In this document: positions 1 through 8,247 of the stretch, one piece after another
How the letters are laid out: the number at the start of each line of letters is the position of its first letter
Numbering within the stretch: the stretch's first letter is position 1
NCBI GenBank assembly: GCA_007136405.1
Contig: SLHA01000051.1
Span: 1 to 59,068, forward strand
Length of the DNA: 59,068 nt
Reading direction: 5' to 3'
From: Candidatus Latescibacterota bacterium
GTDB lineage: Bacteria; Latescibacterota; UBA2968; UBA8231
The notes under the pieces: generated by a model
What the model saw: only the letters and a program-made list of their open reading frames with translations
The model's database searches: none
Told to the model about the DNA's origin: nothing
Program-made: the position numbers and the translations under genes

Positions 1-70
1 CGAGCCGCGCCATGATGATCCTGGCGCCCCTATAGGGGGTTGGGAGGTCGAAAAAGCCCGATATGGCATG

Positions 71-86
71 AGGCACGGAATTTGCT
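71..86 (+). promoter_or_regulatory. Sigma-54 type -24/-12 promoter
   Basis: GGCACG, four bases, then TTGC at 72-85 matches the sigma-54 core with GG and GC at the right spacing. Transcription would begin near 97. That lies upstream of the ATG at 138 but downstream of a possible earlier in-frame ATG at 87, which supports the later start for the first gene. No enhancer site was identified, because the window begins only 70 bases upstream. Confidence 0.5.
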
Positions 87-137
87 TTGCGGATCGTCGT
101 TACCCCCTTGGCAAGCACCGGCAATGGAGAACAATCG

Positions 138-500
138 ATGATCAAGGCGATGGTGGTGGATGATTCCGCCTTCACGCGCAGGATGATGCGACAGGAACTG
201 GAGAAGCTGGGCTATGCGGTGCTCGAGGCTCCGGGAGGACGCCGGGCTCTGGAGTTGTATGTAGAGCAACGTCCTGCTTTCGTCACGCTGGATCTACTCA
301 TGCCCGGGATGGAAGGAGATGAGGTGCTGAGCCGGTTGAGAGACATCGACCCAGAGGTAAAAGTGATTGTCTGCACGTCGAATGTGCAATCATCGATGCG
401 ATCCCGCATGATGAAACTGGGCGCTCTCGGGGTGGTCACCAAGCCTGTACGCATGCATGAACTGCTGACGATCCTCACCGCTGCAGTCCCGGAGGCCTGA
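138..500 (+). CDS. CheY-like single-domain response regulator
   Basis: A 120-residue receiver domain with no output domain. The acidic pair D8/D9, the phospho-acceptor D52 in LDLLMPG, T80 and the KP lysine K102 are all in place, so it should be phosphorylated and act through protein contacts in the cytoplasm. The ATG at 138 was chosen because GGAGA lies seven bases upstream and because an earlier in-frame ATG at 87 falls at the predicted promoter. A CheC-like phosphatase and a HisKA protein follow directly, so this regulator is probably their shared substrate. The partner that reads its phosphorylation state is not visible. Confidence 0.93.
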   Translation: MIKAMVVDDSAFTRRMMRQELEKLGYAVLEAPGGRRALELYVEQRPAFVTLDLLMPGMEGDEVLSRLRDIDPEVKVIVCTSNVQSSMRSRMMKLGALGVVTKPVRMHELLTILTAAVPEA

Positions 501-504
501 GGCT

Positions 505-1152
505 GTGACGCACCGGACGGTGACGACAGGAATGTCCCTGAGCGAGCTGCAGATGGATGCCATGCAGGAGCTGTCCAATATGGCCATCAACCGGGCCGCC
601 GGGAAACTGGCGGAGCTGACGGGCCGGTCGATCCGCCTGCGGGTGCCCCGGGTAGGGCTTTTGGAGACGGAGGAGTTGCGCACTTTCCTGCGGCAGCGCA
701 TGGGAGGCACCATTCCGTGCATCAACCAGAGCTTTACCGGTTCGTTTTCGGGCACTTCCATGCTGATATACCCACGGGACAGCGCCGCGCAGCTGGCTTC
801 CCTGGTGTTGAACCAGCGGAAGAACGTGGCGGAGTTGTCGACACTGGAACGCTCTGCACTGATCGAGATCGGAAACATACTGATCAATACGTTCATGGGT
901 TTCATCGGCGAGGCTCTGGAACTGTCGCTGAATCTGTCCATTCCGCAGATGGCAGTACTCTCCCAGGAGTCGGTTGAGACCATACTGATGGACCGTCAGA
1001 CGGCGGATGCCGGCGAGCAGACCGTGGCCATGATGATCGACAACGAGATGTCGGTGGAAGAAACCCATGTCTCCGGCCACATGATCATCCTGGTCGACCT
1101 GCAGGTCGCCATACGCTGGATCGCGCGCATGGAGGAGTTGTGGCTCGGTTGA
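505..1152 (+). CDS. cheC: CheC-family CheY-P phosphatase
   Basis: A 215-residue CheC/CheX-like protein. Both signature helices are present: D18-E22-N25 (in DAMQELSN) and S117-E121-N124 (in SALIEIGN), the D/S-x3-E-x2-N pattern in which Glu and Asn carry out dephosphorylation in this family. With two sites it resembles CheC rather than single-site CheX. Translation most likely starts at GTG 505 behind GGAGG at 491-495; ATG 532 is an alternative. It follows the receiver gene by four bases and overlaps the next gene, so the three are almost certainly co-translated. The likely job is to reset the neighbouring CheY-like protein. No motility gene is present, so the pathway output is unknown. Confidence 0.85.
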   Translation: MTHRTVTTGMSLSELQMDAMQELSNMAINRAAGKLAELTGRSIRLRVPRVGLLETEELRTFLRQRMGGTIPCINQSFTGSFSGTSMLIYPRDSAAQLASLVLNQRKNVAELSTLERSALIEIGNILINTFMGFIGEALELSLNLSIPQMAVLSQESVETILMDRQTADAGEQTVAMMIDNEMSVEETHVSGHMIILVDLQVAIRWIARMEELWLG

Positions 1153-1937
1153 CGCATCGCACAGTCAACCAGGCGCTCATGTCGGGTATGGACATGGGGG
1201 CACTGGTTCTGGATCGTGACCTGACTATCAGGGACTGGAACGAGTGGCTGCAGCTGCAGACCCGCATTCTGAGCCGTAATGCGGTAGGACAGCCCCTGCT
1301 TGATTTGTTTCCATGCCTCTCACGACGCGGGATCGAGTCCATGATGCGGCAGGTGCTGGACACCGGCATGGCGACGCTGCTGTCCCCGTTGTTCCATCGC
1401 TACTTCATTCCTATCCAGAACGATGCCCCGGCCACCGACGGCCGAATGATCCAGCAGGCCAAGCTGCTGCCGCTCAAGCAGGGTGAGTTGACCGTCGGTG
1501 TGCTCGTTCTGCTGGAAGACTATTCGGAACGCATGGCGTTCGAGCAGACGCTGACCTGCCGCAATACGGAGTTGCAGGATGAACGGCAGCGCCTTTGCCG
1601 GACACTGGAGGAACTGCACGCCGCACACAGGAAACTGCAGGAGACCCAGCAGCGGCTGGTGGAGACCGAACGGCTCAAGACTCTGATGGAGACGGCGGGA
1701 GCCGCCGCCCACGAGATCAACCAGCCGTTGCAGGTCATCATGACGAGTCTGGAGATCCTGCATCTGGAGAACAGCGTCGATGCACAGGGCCAGAATATCC
1801 TCGGTTCCATCCGGGAGCAGGTCAACCGTATCGTCAAGGTGTTGAGACAGATGCGGAAGATACAGCGTTATGCTACCACTCCGTACGCGGCGGGAAGTGC
1901 CATCGTCGATCTGGGGACCGCGAGCGGCAGCTGTTGA
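1140..1937 (+). CDS. PAS-HisKA protein lacking a catalytic ATPase domain
   Basis: A 265-residue protein: a PAS-like sensor region (about 15-128), a coiled coil (about 130-180) and a HisKA dimerisation helix with phospho-acceptor H191 in AAHEINQPL. It stops about 75 residues later with no HATPase_c N, G1 or G2 boxes. The next 186 bases could not encode one in any frame, so it does not look like a frameshifted full kinase. It starts at GTG 1140, 13 bases inside cheC, with GGAGG just upstream. It may need another protein to phosphorylate it, or may dock or dephosphorylate the receiver encoded first in the operon. No membrane segment is seen, so it should be cytoplasmic. Confidence 0.8.
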   Translation: MARLTHRTVNQALMSGMDMGALVLDRDLTIRDWNEWLQLQTRILSRNAVGQPLLDLFPCLSRRGIESMMRQVLDTGMATLLSPLFHRYFIPIQNDAPATDGRMIQQAKLLPLKQGELTVGVLVLLEDYSERMAFEQTLTCRNTELQDERQRLCRTLEELHAAHRKLQETQQRLVETERLKTLMETAGAAAHEINQPLQVIMTSLEILHLENSVDAQGQNILGSIREQVNRIVKVLRQMRKIQRYATTPYAAGSAIVDLGTASGSC

Positions 1938-2123
1938 GCAACCTTCGCAGTCCCCTTGATCCGATGCTGTCCGGCGTGCCGGGCGTCTGGTTCGCACCGG
2001 CCTGAGATCACCGCTCGCGCACAGAGCGTGACCGCGCCGGACAACATCGCCGGGATGCCACCGCCGCCGGGTGCTTGACGCTGGCCGACCACAGCTGCGA
2101 TACCGTCGCCCAGCGCCCCTGCA

Positions 2124-4109
2124 TCACTCCTCGAACACCACCGTGGCCCAGCCGCGCACGCGGGGGATACATACCGTGGCATAACCGTTTTCAACCTTCA
2201 AGGCAAGCTCCTCCTTACCCGGGGCCAGGTAGGCCCGGCGCGGCACCCGCCCATCCAGCCGCAGGCTGACGGCAAAATCCCGCAGGTCCAGGGGTTCTTC
2301 GATCATGTTGACCCCGGCGCCGCGGGCTTCCGGCAGATAAGCCAGGACGTAGACCATGCGTCGGCCGGGTTGGGAGGTCACGGTCACCCGGCTGAACGAG
2401 GGCGCCCCCGGGGCGCGGATCAGCGGCTCCGGAAGGTAGTTTTCGAGCAGGTTGGCGATGATCTGCCGCATGGGCAGCGAGCCGCTCTGGTAATACGTCC
2501 GGAACAGCGGATGGCTGACATGCGCCACGCGCCCCAGCCGCGTCACCGCGGGGCGTCCGGTACCGCTGTCCGGCGGCGTATAGCGTGCGCCGTGCCGCCC
2601 GTCGAAGGCGTCGTTGTAATACGGCGCCGTGATCGTGGCCAGAACCTCGGTATTGGCCCGGGCCTCGATCGCCGTGCCGCGCTCGTACAGGGTCACCGGC
2701 ATATCCGGCATGCCCGCGGCCAGCGGGCTGCCGCACTCGATATAGGCCGGATCGAACGGATCGTCACCGCGGTAGTCCACGCCCCAGGCGTCCAGGGCGA
2801 ACCCGCCACGGCTGGGTTCCAGGCCGGACCAGCCGGTGGAGATGATGGCGCCACCCCGGTCCAGATGCTGCTGCAGCCGGGCCGCCAGTTCGTCGTCCAC
2901 CTCCACCTCGTCGGGCAGCACCAGCACGCGGTACCGATCCCACGCTGATGCCGTACCGGCATTGTCAAACTGCACCTTCAATTCGCTCAGCATCCGCGTC
3001 GACGCCTTCAGCGCCTGCACGGCCCGTTCCTTGCGCTGCGGCCGGTCGCCCCCCGCCCACCAATAACCCGGGTAATCGGCGGTGACGACGTTGGCCACTT
3101 CCACCACGGGTTCGGCGCCGTCTATCCAGGGTTCTAGTTGCTGCAGCCGCAGGTAGATGCTGCGGTCAAGGTCCATGACCGCCCGGTTCAGGTCTCCCCG
3201 CGGATGAAAATGATCGCCGATCGTCGGGCGGATACCGTTGGCTATACCATGGATGCAGTCGTATTCCACGCTGGCCTCCGGACGCACACCGCCGAAATCG
3301 CCCCAGCTTTTTTGAAACCGTCCAGTCATGTTGAGCGTGGGTTTTCCCAGGGTGCGCATGTAGCGGGCAACCATGGGCAGCAGTTCGTAGCCCCAACCGC
3401 CCTGGGGCAGGCATTCCAGCTCGAGGTAGGAACCCAGCTCGGCCTGGGCGCGAAAGTCGATGCCGTTGAAGTACAGCAGCATATCCGCTTTGACGGCGCG
3501 TACCGTGTCCGCCAGAAGCCGGCCCATGTCCAGCATCTTGCCGTAGTTGAAGTCGTTGAGCGCCTCCGGGTCCTGGAAGTCCACACCCGCGGCCAGCATC
3601 TTCTCCATGCACTCCACGCCGATGCAGGGTGGGGTGTGGAAACAGTCGAAGAAGAAGCCCTCCACGTCGTACCATTCGGCCACTTCCCGGGCCATGGCGG
3701 CGACGTGAGCGGCGTAGGCGGTGTTGTAGCACATGCTGCGGAAGAACGAATGGCCGAACGGTTCGCCGTACATGCGTCCGTCGGCGCGCAGCACGGTCCA
3801 GTCGCGGTGGCGGTACGCTTCCTCGTGACTGAGGCCGACGTTGATGTACGCGGAGATGGCGATGCCGCGCTGATGACAGGCGGCTGCCAGTTCGCCGTAC
3901 AGGTCCCGCTGCATCGATGGATGGGGAATGCCGATGCGGGTGGGATAGTAGGCCGTTCCCAGGTTGCAGCGGGCCGGGAAGACGACGAAGTCGACGCCGC
4001 ATTCGGCGAACCAGTCCGTGATGGCATCCATGTCGAAGTTCCGGCCGACATCCGGATTGGCCGGCATCGTATGAAAGTCGAAGAACAGGGCCCATTTCGG
4101 TATGTGCAT
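2124..4109 (-). CDS. Putative glycoside hydrolase (GHL6/GH42-trimerisation type)
   Basis: A 661-residue protein without a signal peptide. The N-terminal half reads as a TIM-barrel hydrolase of the GHL6/alpha-fucosidase-like group (DFHTMPANPDVGRNFD near residue 11, FPARCNLG near 44, GFFFDCFHTPP near 151). Residues about 360-560 look like the trimerisation domain of GH42 beta-galactosidases. Substrate cannot be read; a fucose- or galactose-containing glycan is plausible. AGGAGG lies seven bases before the ATG at 4109. It follows the minus-strand gene 4218-5831 by 108 bases, so the two may be co-transcribed. The lack of an export signal suggests action on imported oligosaccharides. Confidence 0.75.
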   Translation of the reverse strand: MHIPKWALFFDFHTMPANPDVGRNFDMDAITDWFAECGVDFVVFPARCNLGTAYYPTRIGIPHPSMQRDLYGELAAACHQRGIAISAYINVGLSHEEAYRHRDWTVLRADGRMYGEPFGHSFFRSMCYNTAYAAHVAAMAREVAEWYDVEGFFFDCFHTPPCIGVECMEKMLAAGVDFQDPEALNDFNYGKMLDMGRLLADTVRAVKADMLLYFNGIDFRAQAELGSYLELECLPQGGWGYELLPMVARYMRTLGKPTLNMTGRFQKSWGDFGGVRPEASVEYDCIHGIANGIRPTIGDHFHPRGDLNRAVMDLDRSIYLRLQQLEPWIDGAEPVVEVANVVTADYPGYWWAGGDRPQRKERAVQALKASTRMLSELKVQFDNAGTASAWDRYRVLVLPDEVEVDDELAARLQQHLDRGGAIISTGWSGLEPSRGGFALDAWGVDYRGDDPFDPAYIECGSPLAAGMPDMPVTLYERGTAIEARANTEVLATITAPYYNDAFDGRHGARYTPPDSGTGRPAVTRLGRVAHVSHPLFRTYYQSGSLPMRQIIANLLENYLPEPLIRAPGAPSFSRVTVTSQPGRRMVYVLAYLPEARGAGVNMIEEPLDLRDFAVSLRLDGRVPRRAYLAPGKEELALKVENGYATVCIPRVRGWATVVFEE

Positions 4110-4217
4110 GCTAGGTCCTCCTGGTATATTGCGGTCAAACCGCGTTCGGCTACCCGGTACGTAGTGTTGTTTCAGCCGCCCGGAAGAGTCTGTTGTCGGC
4201 CTTCCATCCGGTGGCGT

Positions 4218-5831
4218 TCAGGCCGAAGGTACGGCAACCTGCGTCACCGCGCCCGGCGGAACCGCGACCGGCCGCAGATCCGTCCGCGGCGGCGCGTCCA
4301 GCGCCAGCCCGGTGGTCGTGGCCGGATCGATGCCGCGCACGCCGATGCGGTGTGGCGTGTCGCCGCTGTTGTACCATTCGACGATCGGCCTGCCCGCTTC
4401 CGTGGCTGGTACGTACCGAGCCGCGATATCGGCGGGCAGTCCGAGCTGTCCGTCGCTGTAATAGAGCACGCGCAGCCACGGGGCGCGGCCATAGTGAACG
4501 CCCAAGCCGCCGAGGGCCGGCATGAACAACGCCGGCATCACGTAGGCCGAGGACGTTCCGGCGTTGGACGCCACGTCACAGGCGTGATCGACGGCGAAGT
4601 CCGGTCCGAAATCGCCGCTGTTACGCCGGAGCGCCTGGCGGAAGGTGGCGTCCGCCAGGGCGGCCACACCGGTGAGGCGAACCGGATCTCCGGTCAGCAG
4701 ATAGCTGCAGGGACCGACGGGCCACTGCGCCAGATAGGCCGCGTCCAGGCTGGTGTCGCCGGTGATGTGGCGGTACTTCGGCAGATGTACACCGCAGTGG
4801 GGATCGATACCGGCGATCTGCGACACACCGTCGCCACCCTGGCGGATCCACCAGTCCATCACCTGGCGCAGACCCTGCCGCAGGCTGTCGTCCCGGGGTA
4901 GGAAACGCAGGACATCGAGCATGGTCATCATCAGATCGTGGGGAGTGTGCAGAGGGGTCGCAGCCTTGTATTTCCAGGCGGGGACGCGCTTGTCCGCGGC
5001 ACGTGTCTCCGGCACCAGTCCCAGATGCTCCAGTTCGCGGCGGTAATACCGGTGGAAGCGCCAGTCGGCCATGATCTCCGGCTGGGCGGCGAAGGCGCGG
5101 ATCCGGTCGGCGTCGATGCGCTTGAACTCAAGGCACACGTCCTGGCTCGGGGCTGCGGTGCGGAGGCGTTCCTCCCACGTGAGCCAGTAGTCCCGGCAGA
5201 GCTCCAGGTAGCGGTCGTTGCCGGTGGCCTCGTACGCGGCCGCGGCGATAGCCAGGACGCGAAAATGGCGCGTGGTCTGGAAATCATATGGCGGCCGGTG
5301 ATACGGAGAGCGGGTGCCCAGGAAGTAGCTGCGGAAGACGTGCGCGTCCCAGTCGTACCAGTCCTGGACCGCCGGATGCCAGTTGCCCAGGTGCTCGGCG
5401 GCATCCTCGACCATGGCGACGGTACGGGTGTCGGTGATGTCCAGGTAGAGTACGTTGAGCAGAAACTGGGTGAAGGCTTCCGCCGTGTGGGTGATATAAT
5501 CGCCATCCTCGTTGGCGTCGTAGCCATGATGGAAATGGCCGGCTGCGGTCACGGCGTCGTGCCAGTCGTCGCGGAACCGCTTGAGGAACCGGGCGATACG
5601 CGCATCGCCGTTCAGGCAATAGGTGGAGACGAAGCTGCGAGTGTAGCCGCCGGCTTCGTCCAGAGCGTGGCCGCCGCGCTGACCGAACAGCCGGACGAAT
5701 CCTTCGGTCTCGTAGCGGCTGATCTCCGTATCGATCCAGTCCTCCAGGCTCCGTCGCAAGATCAGCTGTTCGGCGGCCCAGACGGGCACGGCGCACGATG
5801 GCCGGGCGTGTTCGATATGCGGCAACGGCAT
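4218..5831 (-). CDS. Uncharacterised (alpha/alpha)-barrel-like protein
   Basis: A 537-residue protein, rich in helices, with repeated aromatic/His-containing helical pairs (GHFHHGYDANEDG near 97, NWHPAVQDWYDWDAHVF near 149). This is the look of an (alpha/alpha) toroid as in polysaccharide lyases, unsaturated glucuronyl hydrolases or GH127-like enzymes. A small beta-rich tail follows after about residue 450. No exact family or catalytic residue was recognised. AAGGAG precedes the ATG at 5831 by nine bases. It lies upstream of the putative hydrolase at 2124-4109 on the same strand, which suggests a shared carbohydrate substrate. No signal peptide is evident. Confidence 0.6.
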   Translation of the reverse strand: MPLPHIEHARPSCAVPVWAAEQLILRRSLEDWIDTEISRYETEGFVRLFGQRGGHALDEAGGYTRSFVSTYCLNGDARIARFLKRFRDDWHDAVTAAGHFHHGYDANEDGDYITHTAEAFTQFLLNVLYLDITDTRTVAMVEDAAEHLGNWHPAVQDWYDWDAHVFRSYFLGTRSPYHRPPYDFQTTRHFRVLAIAAAAYEATGNDRYLELCRDYWLTWEERLRTAAPSQDVCLEFKRIDADRIRAFAAQPEIMADWRFHRYYRRELEHLGLVPETRAADKRVPAWKYKAATPLHTPHDLMMTMLDVLRFLPRDDSLRQGLRQVMDWWIRQGGDGVSQIAGIDPHCGVHLPKYRHITGDTSLDAAYLAQWPVGPCSYLLTGDPVRLTGVAALADATFRQALRRNSGDFGPDFAVDHACDVASNAGTSSAYVMPALFMPALGGLGVHYGRAPWLRVLYYSDGQLGLPADIAARYVPATEAGRPIVEWYNSGDTPHRIGVRGIDPATTTGLALDAPPRTDLRPVAVPPGAVTQVAVPSA

Positions 5832-6397
5832 GCGGATGAGCTCCTTGGCGGTGGTTCGAGGTGCCTGTGGGCGCGGCGGAGCCGGCCGTGGCGGCGGATG
5901 TAGTCAGGCGCGTTCCCGGCTGCCTCCCAGTAGCGCCGGACGCATCGAACTGGTCCCCAGGCAAGCAGCACCGGGCCCGAGAGCCGGGGGGGGCGGATGA
6001 AGCAACACCAGCGTGCGAACCCGGCGCGAGAACCCGGTGCGCGTACAAGGCCCAGCGCCGATCCACAGAGGCGACTGCCGCGACTCCGGGCCGGTAAACC
6101 CGGTGACCGGTACCAGCAGGCGGCAGGTGCGGCGGCCCGGATCGGTGCCTGGTCCCTTGATGGTGTAGACCCGGATACGGTTCTTGTCAAGCATCCCTCC
6201 GGCCGTTGGCCGGTCCGCACCTCAAGGAAACACAGCGGAGTTTTTCCAGGAGGCGTCCGCTTCCGGTTGTCATGGCACGCCAGACCGGACCGGAGCACCA
6301 TGGCACGACACCTCTGTGGCTCGATGAATCACCGTGGTCATGCCCTGACAGCCAGCGCCACAGGCCCTGGCCAGGTGCATCCCGAAGGGAGGAATAC
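5832..6397. other. 566-bp divergent intergenic region
   Basis: This separates the minus-strand gene ending its 5' end at 5831 from the symporter at 6398. It is very GC-rich and holds one copy of a dispersed repeat (6185-6249). Short open frames in it have no recognisable protein. The minus strand carries TTGACA at 6190-6185, but the hexamer 17 bases on (TACACC) is a poor -10. Confidence 0.5.
6185..6249. repeat. Dispersed intergenic repeat, copy A
   Basis: About 65 bp, roughly 80% identical by eye to 21274-21338. The conserved core is TGTCAAGCATCC, then GGCCGTTGGCCGG, then CCGCACCTCAA, then AGCGG. In this copy CCGGCC-GTT-GGCCGG is a perfect six-pair hairpin. The left edge reads TTGACA on the minus strand. 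Both copies sit between a minus-strand gene on the left and a plus-strand gene on the right. Confidence 0.7.
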
Positions 6398-8065
6398 ATG
6401 CCGGTAACGGTGCTGATCGTTGCGGCGTATCTGATGTTGCTGGTAGGTCTCGGATGGTTGGCCAGGCGCCGGGCCAGAGGCTCCAGCGAGGACTACTTCG
6501 TCGCTTCCCGCACGCTTTCTCCCTGGTTGCTGCTGCTGACCATGGCGGCCACCAATTTCAGCGCCTTCACCGTGTTCGGTTTCTCCGGAGCCGGCTGGCG
6601 CATCGGCTACGGCTTCTACCCGGTCATGGCCTTCGGCACCGGGTTCATGGCGGTCTCCTTCTACTTCATCGGTATCCCGGTGTGGCGCCTGGGGCGCCGG
6701 TACGGATTCTACACCCCGCCCGAATTGATCGGGGCGCGCTTCGGCAGCCGGACGCTGCGCCTGCTGTTCTTTCTGGTCATGGTCGTGTTCACGCTCCCGT
6801 ACCTGGCCATGCAGCCCATGGCCGCCGGGTATGCGCTGGAGAGTCTGCTGGGCATTCCGTATGTCGCCGGAGCGGCGGTGATCACGGTGGTCATGCTGGC
6901 GTACACTTCGTTGGGCGGGCTGCGCGGCGTAGTCTGGACCGACGCTCTTCAGGGCGGGTTGATGCTGCTCCTGCTGCTGCTGGCGGTGGCGGTGGCGGTC
7001 GCTCCCTACGGCGGCCTGGCGGAGGCCAACCGGCAGGTGTTCCTGCAGTGGCCCGGGCTGTTCGCCCGGCCTGGCGGCGGCGGCGAGCTCACCGTGGGCA
7101 TATGGCTCGGTTACCTGCTCCTGTGGCTCTGGTGCGATCCCATGTTCCCGCAGCTCTTTCAACGTTTCTTTGCCGCCGGCAGCGTGCGCTCGCTGAACGT
7201 GTCGATGGTACTGTATCCGGTGCTCACAGGCATCCTCTTTCTGCTGCCGGTCACGCTGGGCGTGGTCGGCCGGCTGACCTTTCCGGACCTCGCCGCCGGC
7301 CACTCGGACCGGATCGTGCCGATGCTGCTGGCCCGCGTCGCCCCCGGGGCGCTGGAGGCCCTGTTCGCCACGGCAGCCATGGCGGCGCTGATGTCGACCC
7401 TGGACTCCCAGCTGCTGACCCTGTCCTCGATGTTCACCCGCGATCTGTACGAGCCCTGCGCCGGCCGGCCGGCGCCTCCCTGGCTGGGCAAGGTCTTCGT
7501 TGCGGCGCTGGCCGCGGGGGGGCTGGTCCTGGCCTGGCGTCCGCCGGCGACGTTTCTGGCCATCGCCACCCAGGCGTTCACCGGACTGGCCGTGCTGCTG
7601 CCTGTCGCCGTAGCTTCGTTGTACTGGAGGCGCGCCACCGCCGCCGGTGCGGTGGCCGCTATCGTCACAGGCCAGCTCATGGTGCTCGGTTATTACCTGG
7701 AGATACTTCCTGACTGGGGCACGCTGCCGGTGGTGCCGGTGGTGGCGGTGACCACGGTTGTCCTGGTGCTGGGCAGCCTGCTGACACCCCAGCGACAGCG
7801 CCAACCGGTGGTGCGCCTGCCGGGGGGGCGGGCTCGCTGGTGGTTGTGGGGTGTGGTTCTGGCGGGGCTGTTTGCCCTGGGGACGGATTTCTGGGCCTGG
7901 GGAGACGCCCGGACCGGGTGGTGGGGGCTTCCCTGGTGGGTCTGGTACCATATCGTCCTGAACGGGGTCACCGCCGGGCTTTTCTGGCTGCTGGCCCGGC
8001 AGGGACCGGTAAGGGTGCCGCCGGCACAATCGGTATCCACCCGCATTGCGGCGACAGGGAGTTGA
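6398..8065 (+). CDS. Sodium:solute symporter (SSS family)
   Basis: A 555-residue integral membrane protein with about 13 hydrophobic spans and the SSS layout: an early RRARGSSEDYFVASR loop after the first helix, then TNFSAFTVFGFSGAGW, LGGLRGVVWTDALQ and a LMSTLDSQLLTLSSMFTRD segment that corresponds to the Na+-site helix of the family. It should import a small organic solute with sodium; the substrate (sugar, sugar acid or amino acid) is not predictable here. Start ATG 6398 has GGGAGG seven bases upstream; the reading frame is open further upstream, but that part has no transporter character. Neighbouring carbohydrate genes make a sugar or sugar acid the likely cargo. Confidence 0.9.
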   Translation: MPVTVLIVAAYLMLLVGLGWLARRRARGSSEDYFVASRTLSPWLLLLTMAATNFSAFTVFGFSGAGWRIGYGFYPVMAFGTGFMAVSFYFIGIPVWRLGRRYGFYTPPELIGARFGSRTLRLLFFLVMVVFTLPYLAMQPMAAGYALESLLGIPYVAGAAVITVVMLAYTSLGGLRGVVWTDALQGGLMLLLLLLAVAVAVAPYGGLAEANRQVFLQWPGLFARPGGGGELTVGIWLGYLLLWLWCDPMFPQLFQRFFAAGSVRSLNVSMVLYPVLTGILFLLPVTLGVVGRLTFPDLAAGHSDRIVPMLLARVAPGALEALFATAAMAALMSTLDSQLLTLSSMFTRDLYEPCAGRPAPPWLGKVFVAALAAGGLVLAWRPPATFLAIATQAFTGLAVLLPVAVASLYWRRATAAGAVAAIVTGQLMVLGYYLEILPDWGTLPVVPVVAVTTVVLVLGSLLTPQRQRQPVVRLPGGRARWWLWGVVLAGLFALGTDFWAWGDARTGWWGLPWWVWYHIVLNGVTAGLFWLLARQGPVRVPPAQSVSTRIAATGS

Positions 8066-8247
8066 TTCGGTCCAGATGCCAGCGGCGCAGCCGGGTTGGC
8101 GGGCCAGCCGTCCGGAAAAGAGCCGTCCGGCATCGACACCCGCGCCGGAGGGGCGCCGGGCGTGTGGCGCGGACGGGGGCGTGATCGCCGGCTGCAGCGT
8201 CCTGAAGGCCCGCGGCATGCTTGCGCAATACGAGGAGGTAATCTGCT

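Noticed and set aside
3138-4901. A 587-codon plus-strand frame opposite the putative hydrolase genes
   Set aside because: It spans two minus-strand genes and their gap, has no ribosome site and no recognisable fold.
5832-6205. Short open frames in the gap before the symporter
   Set aside because: Pro/Arg/Gly-rich, without ribosome sites or fold; high-GC noise.
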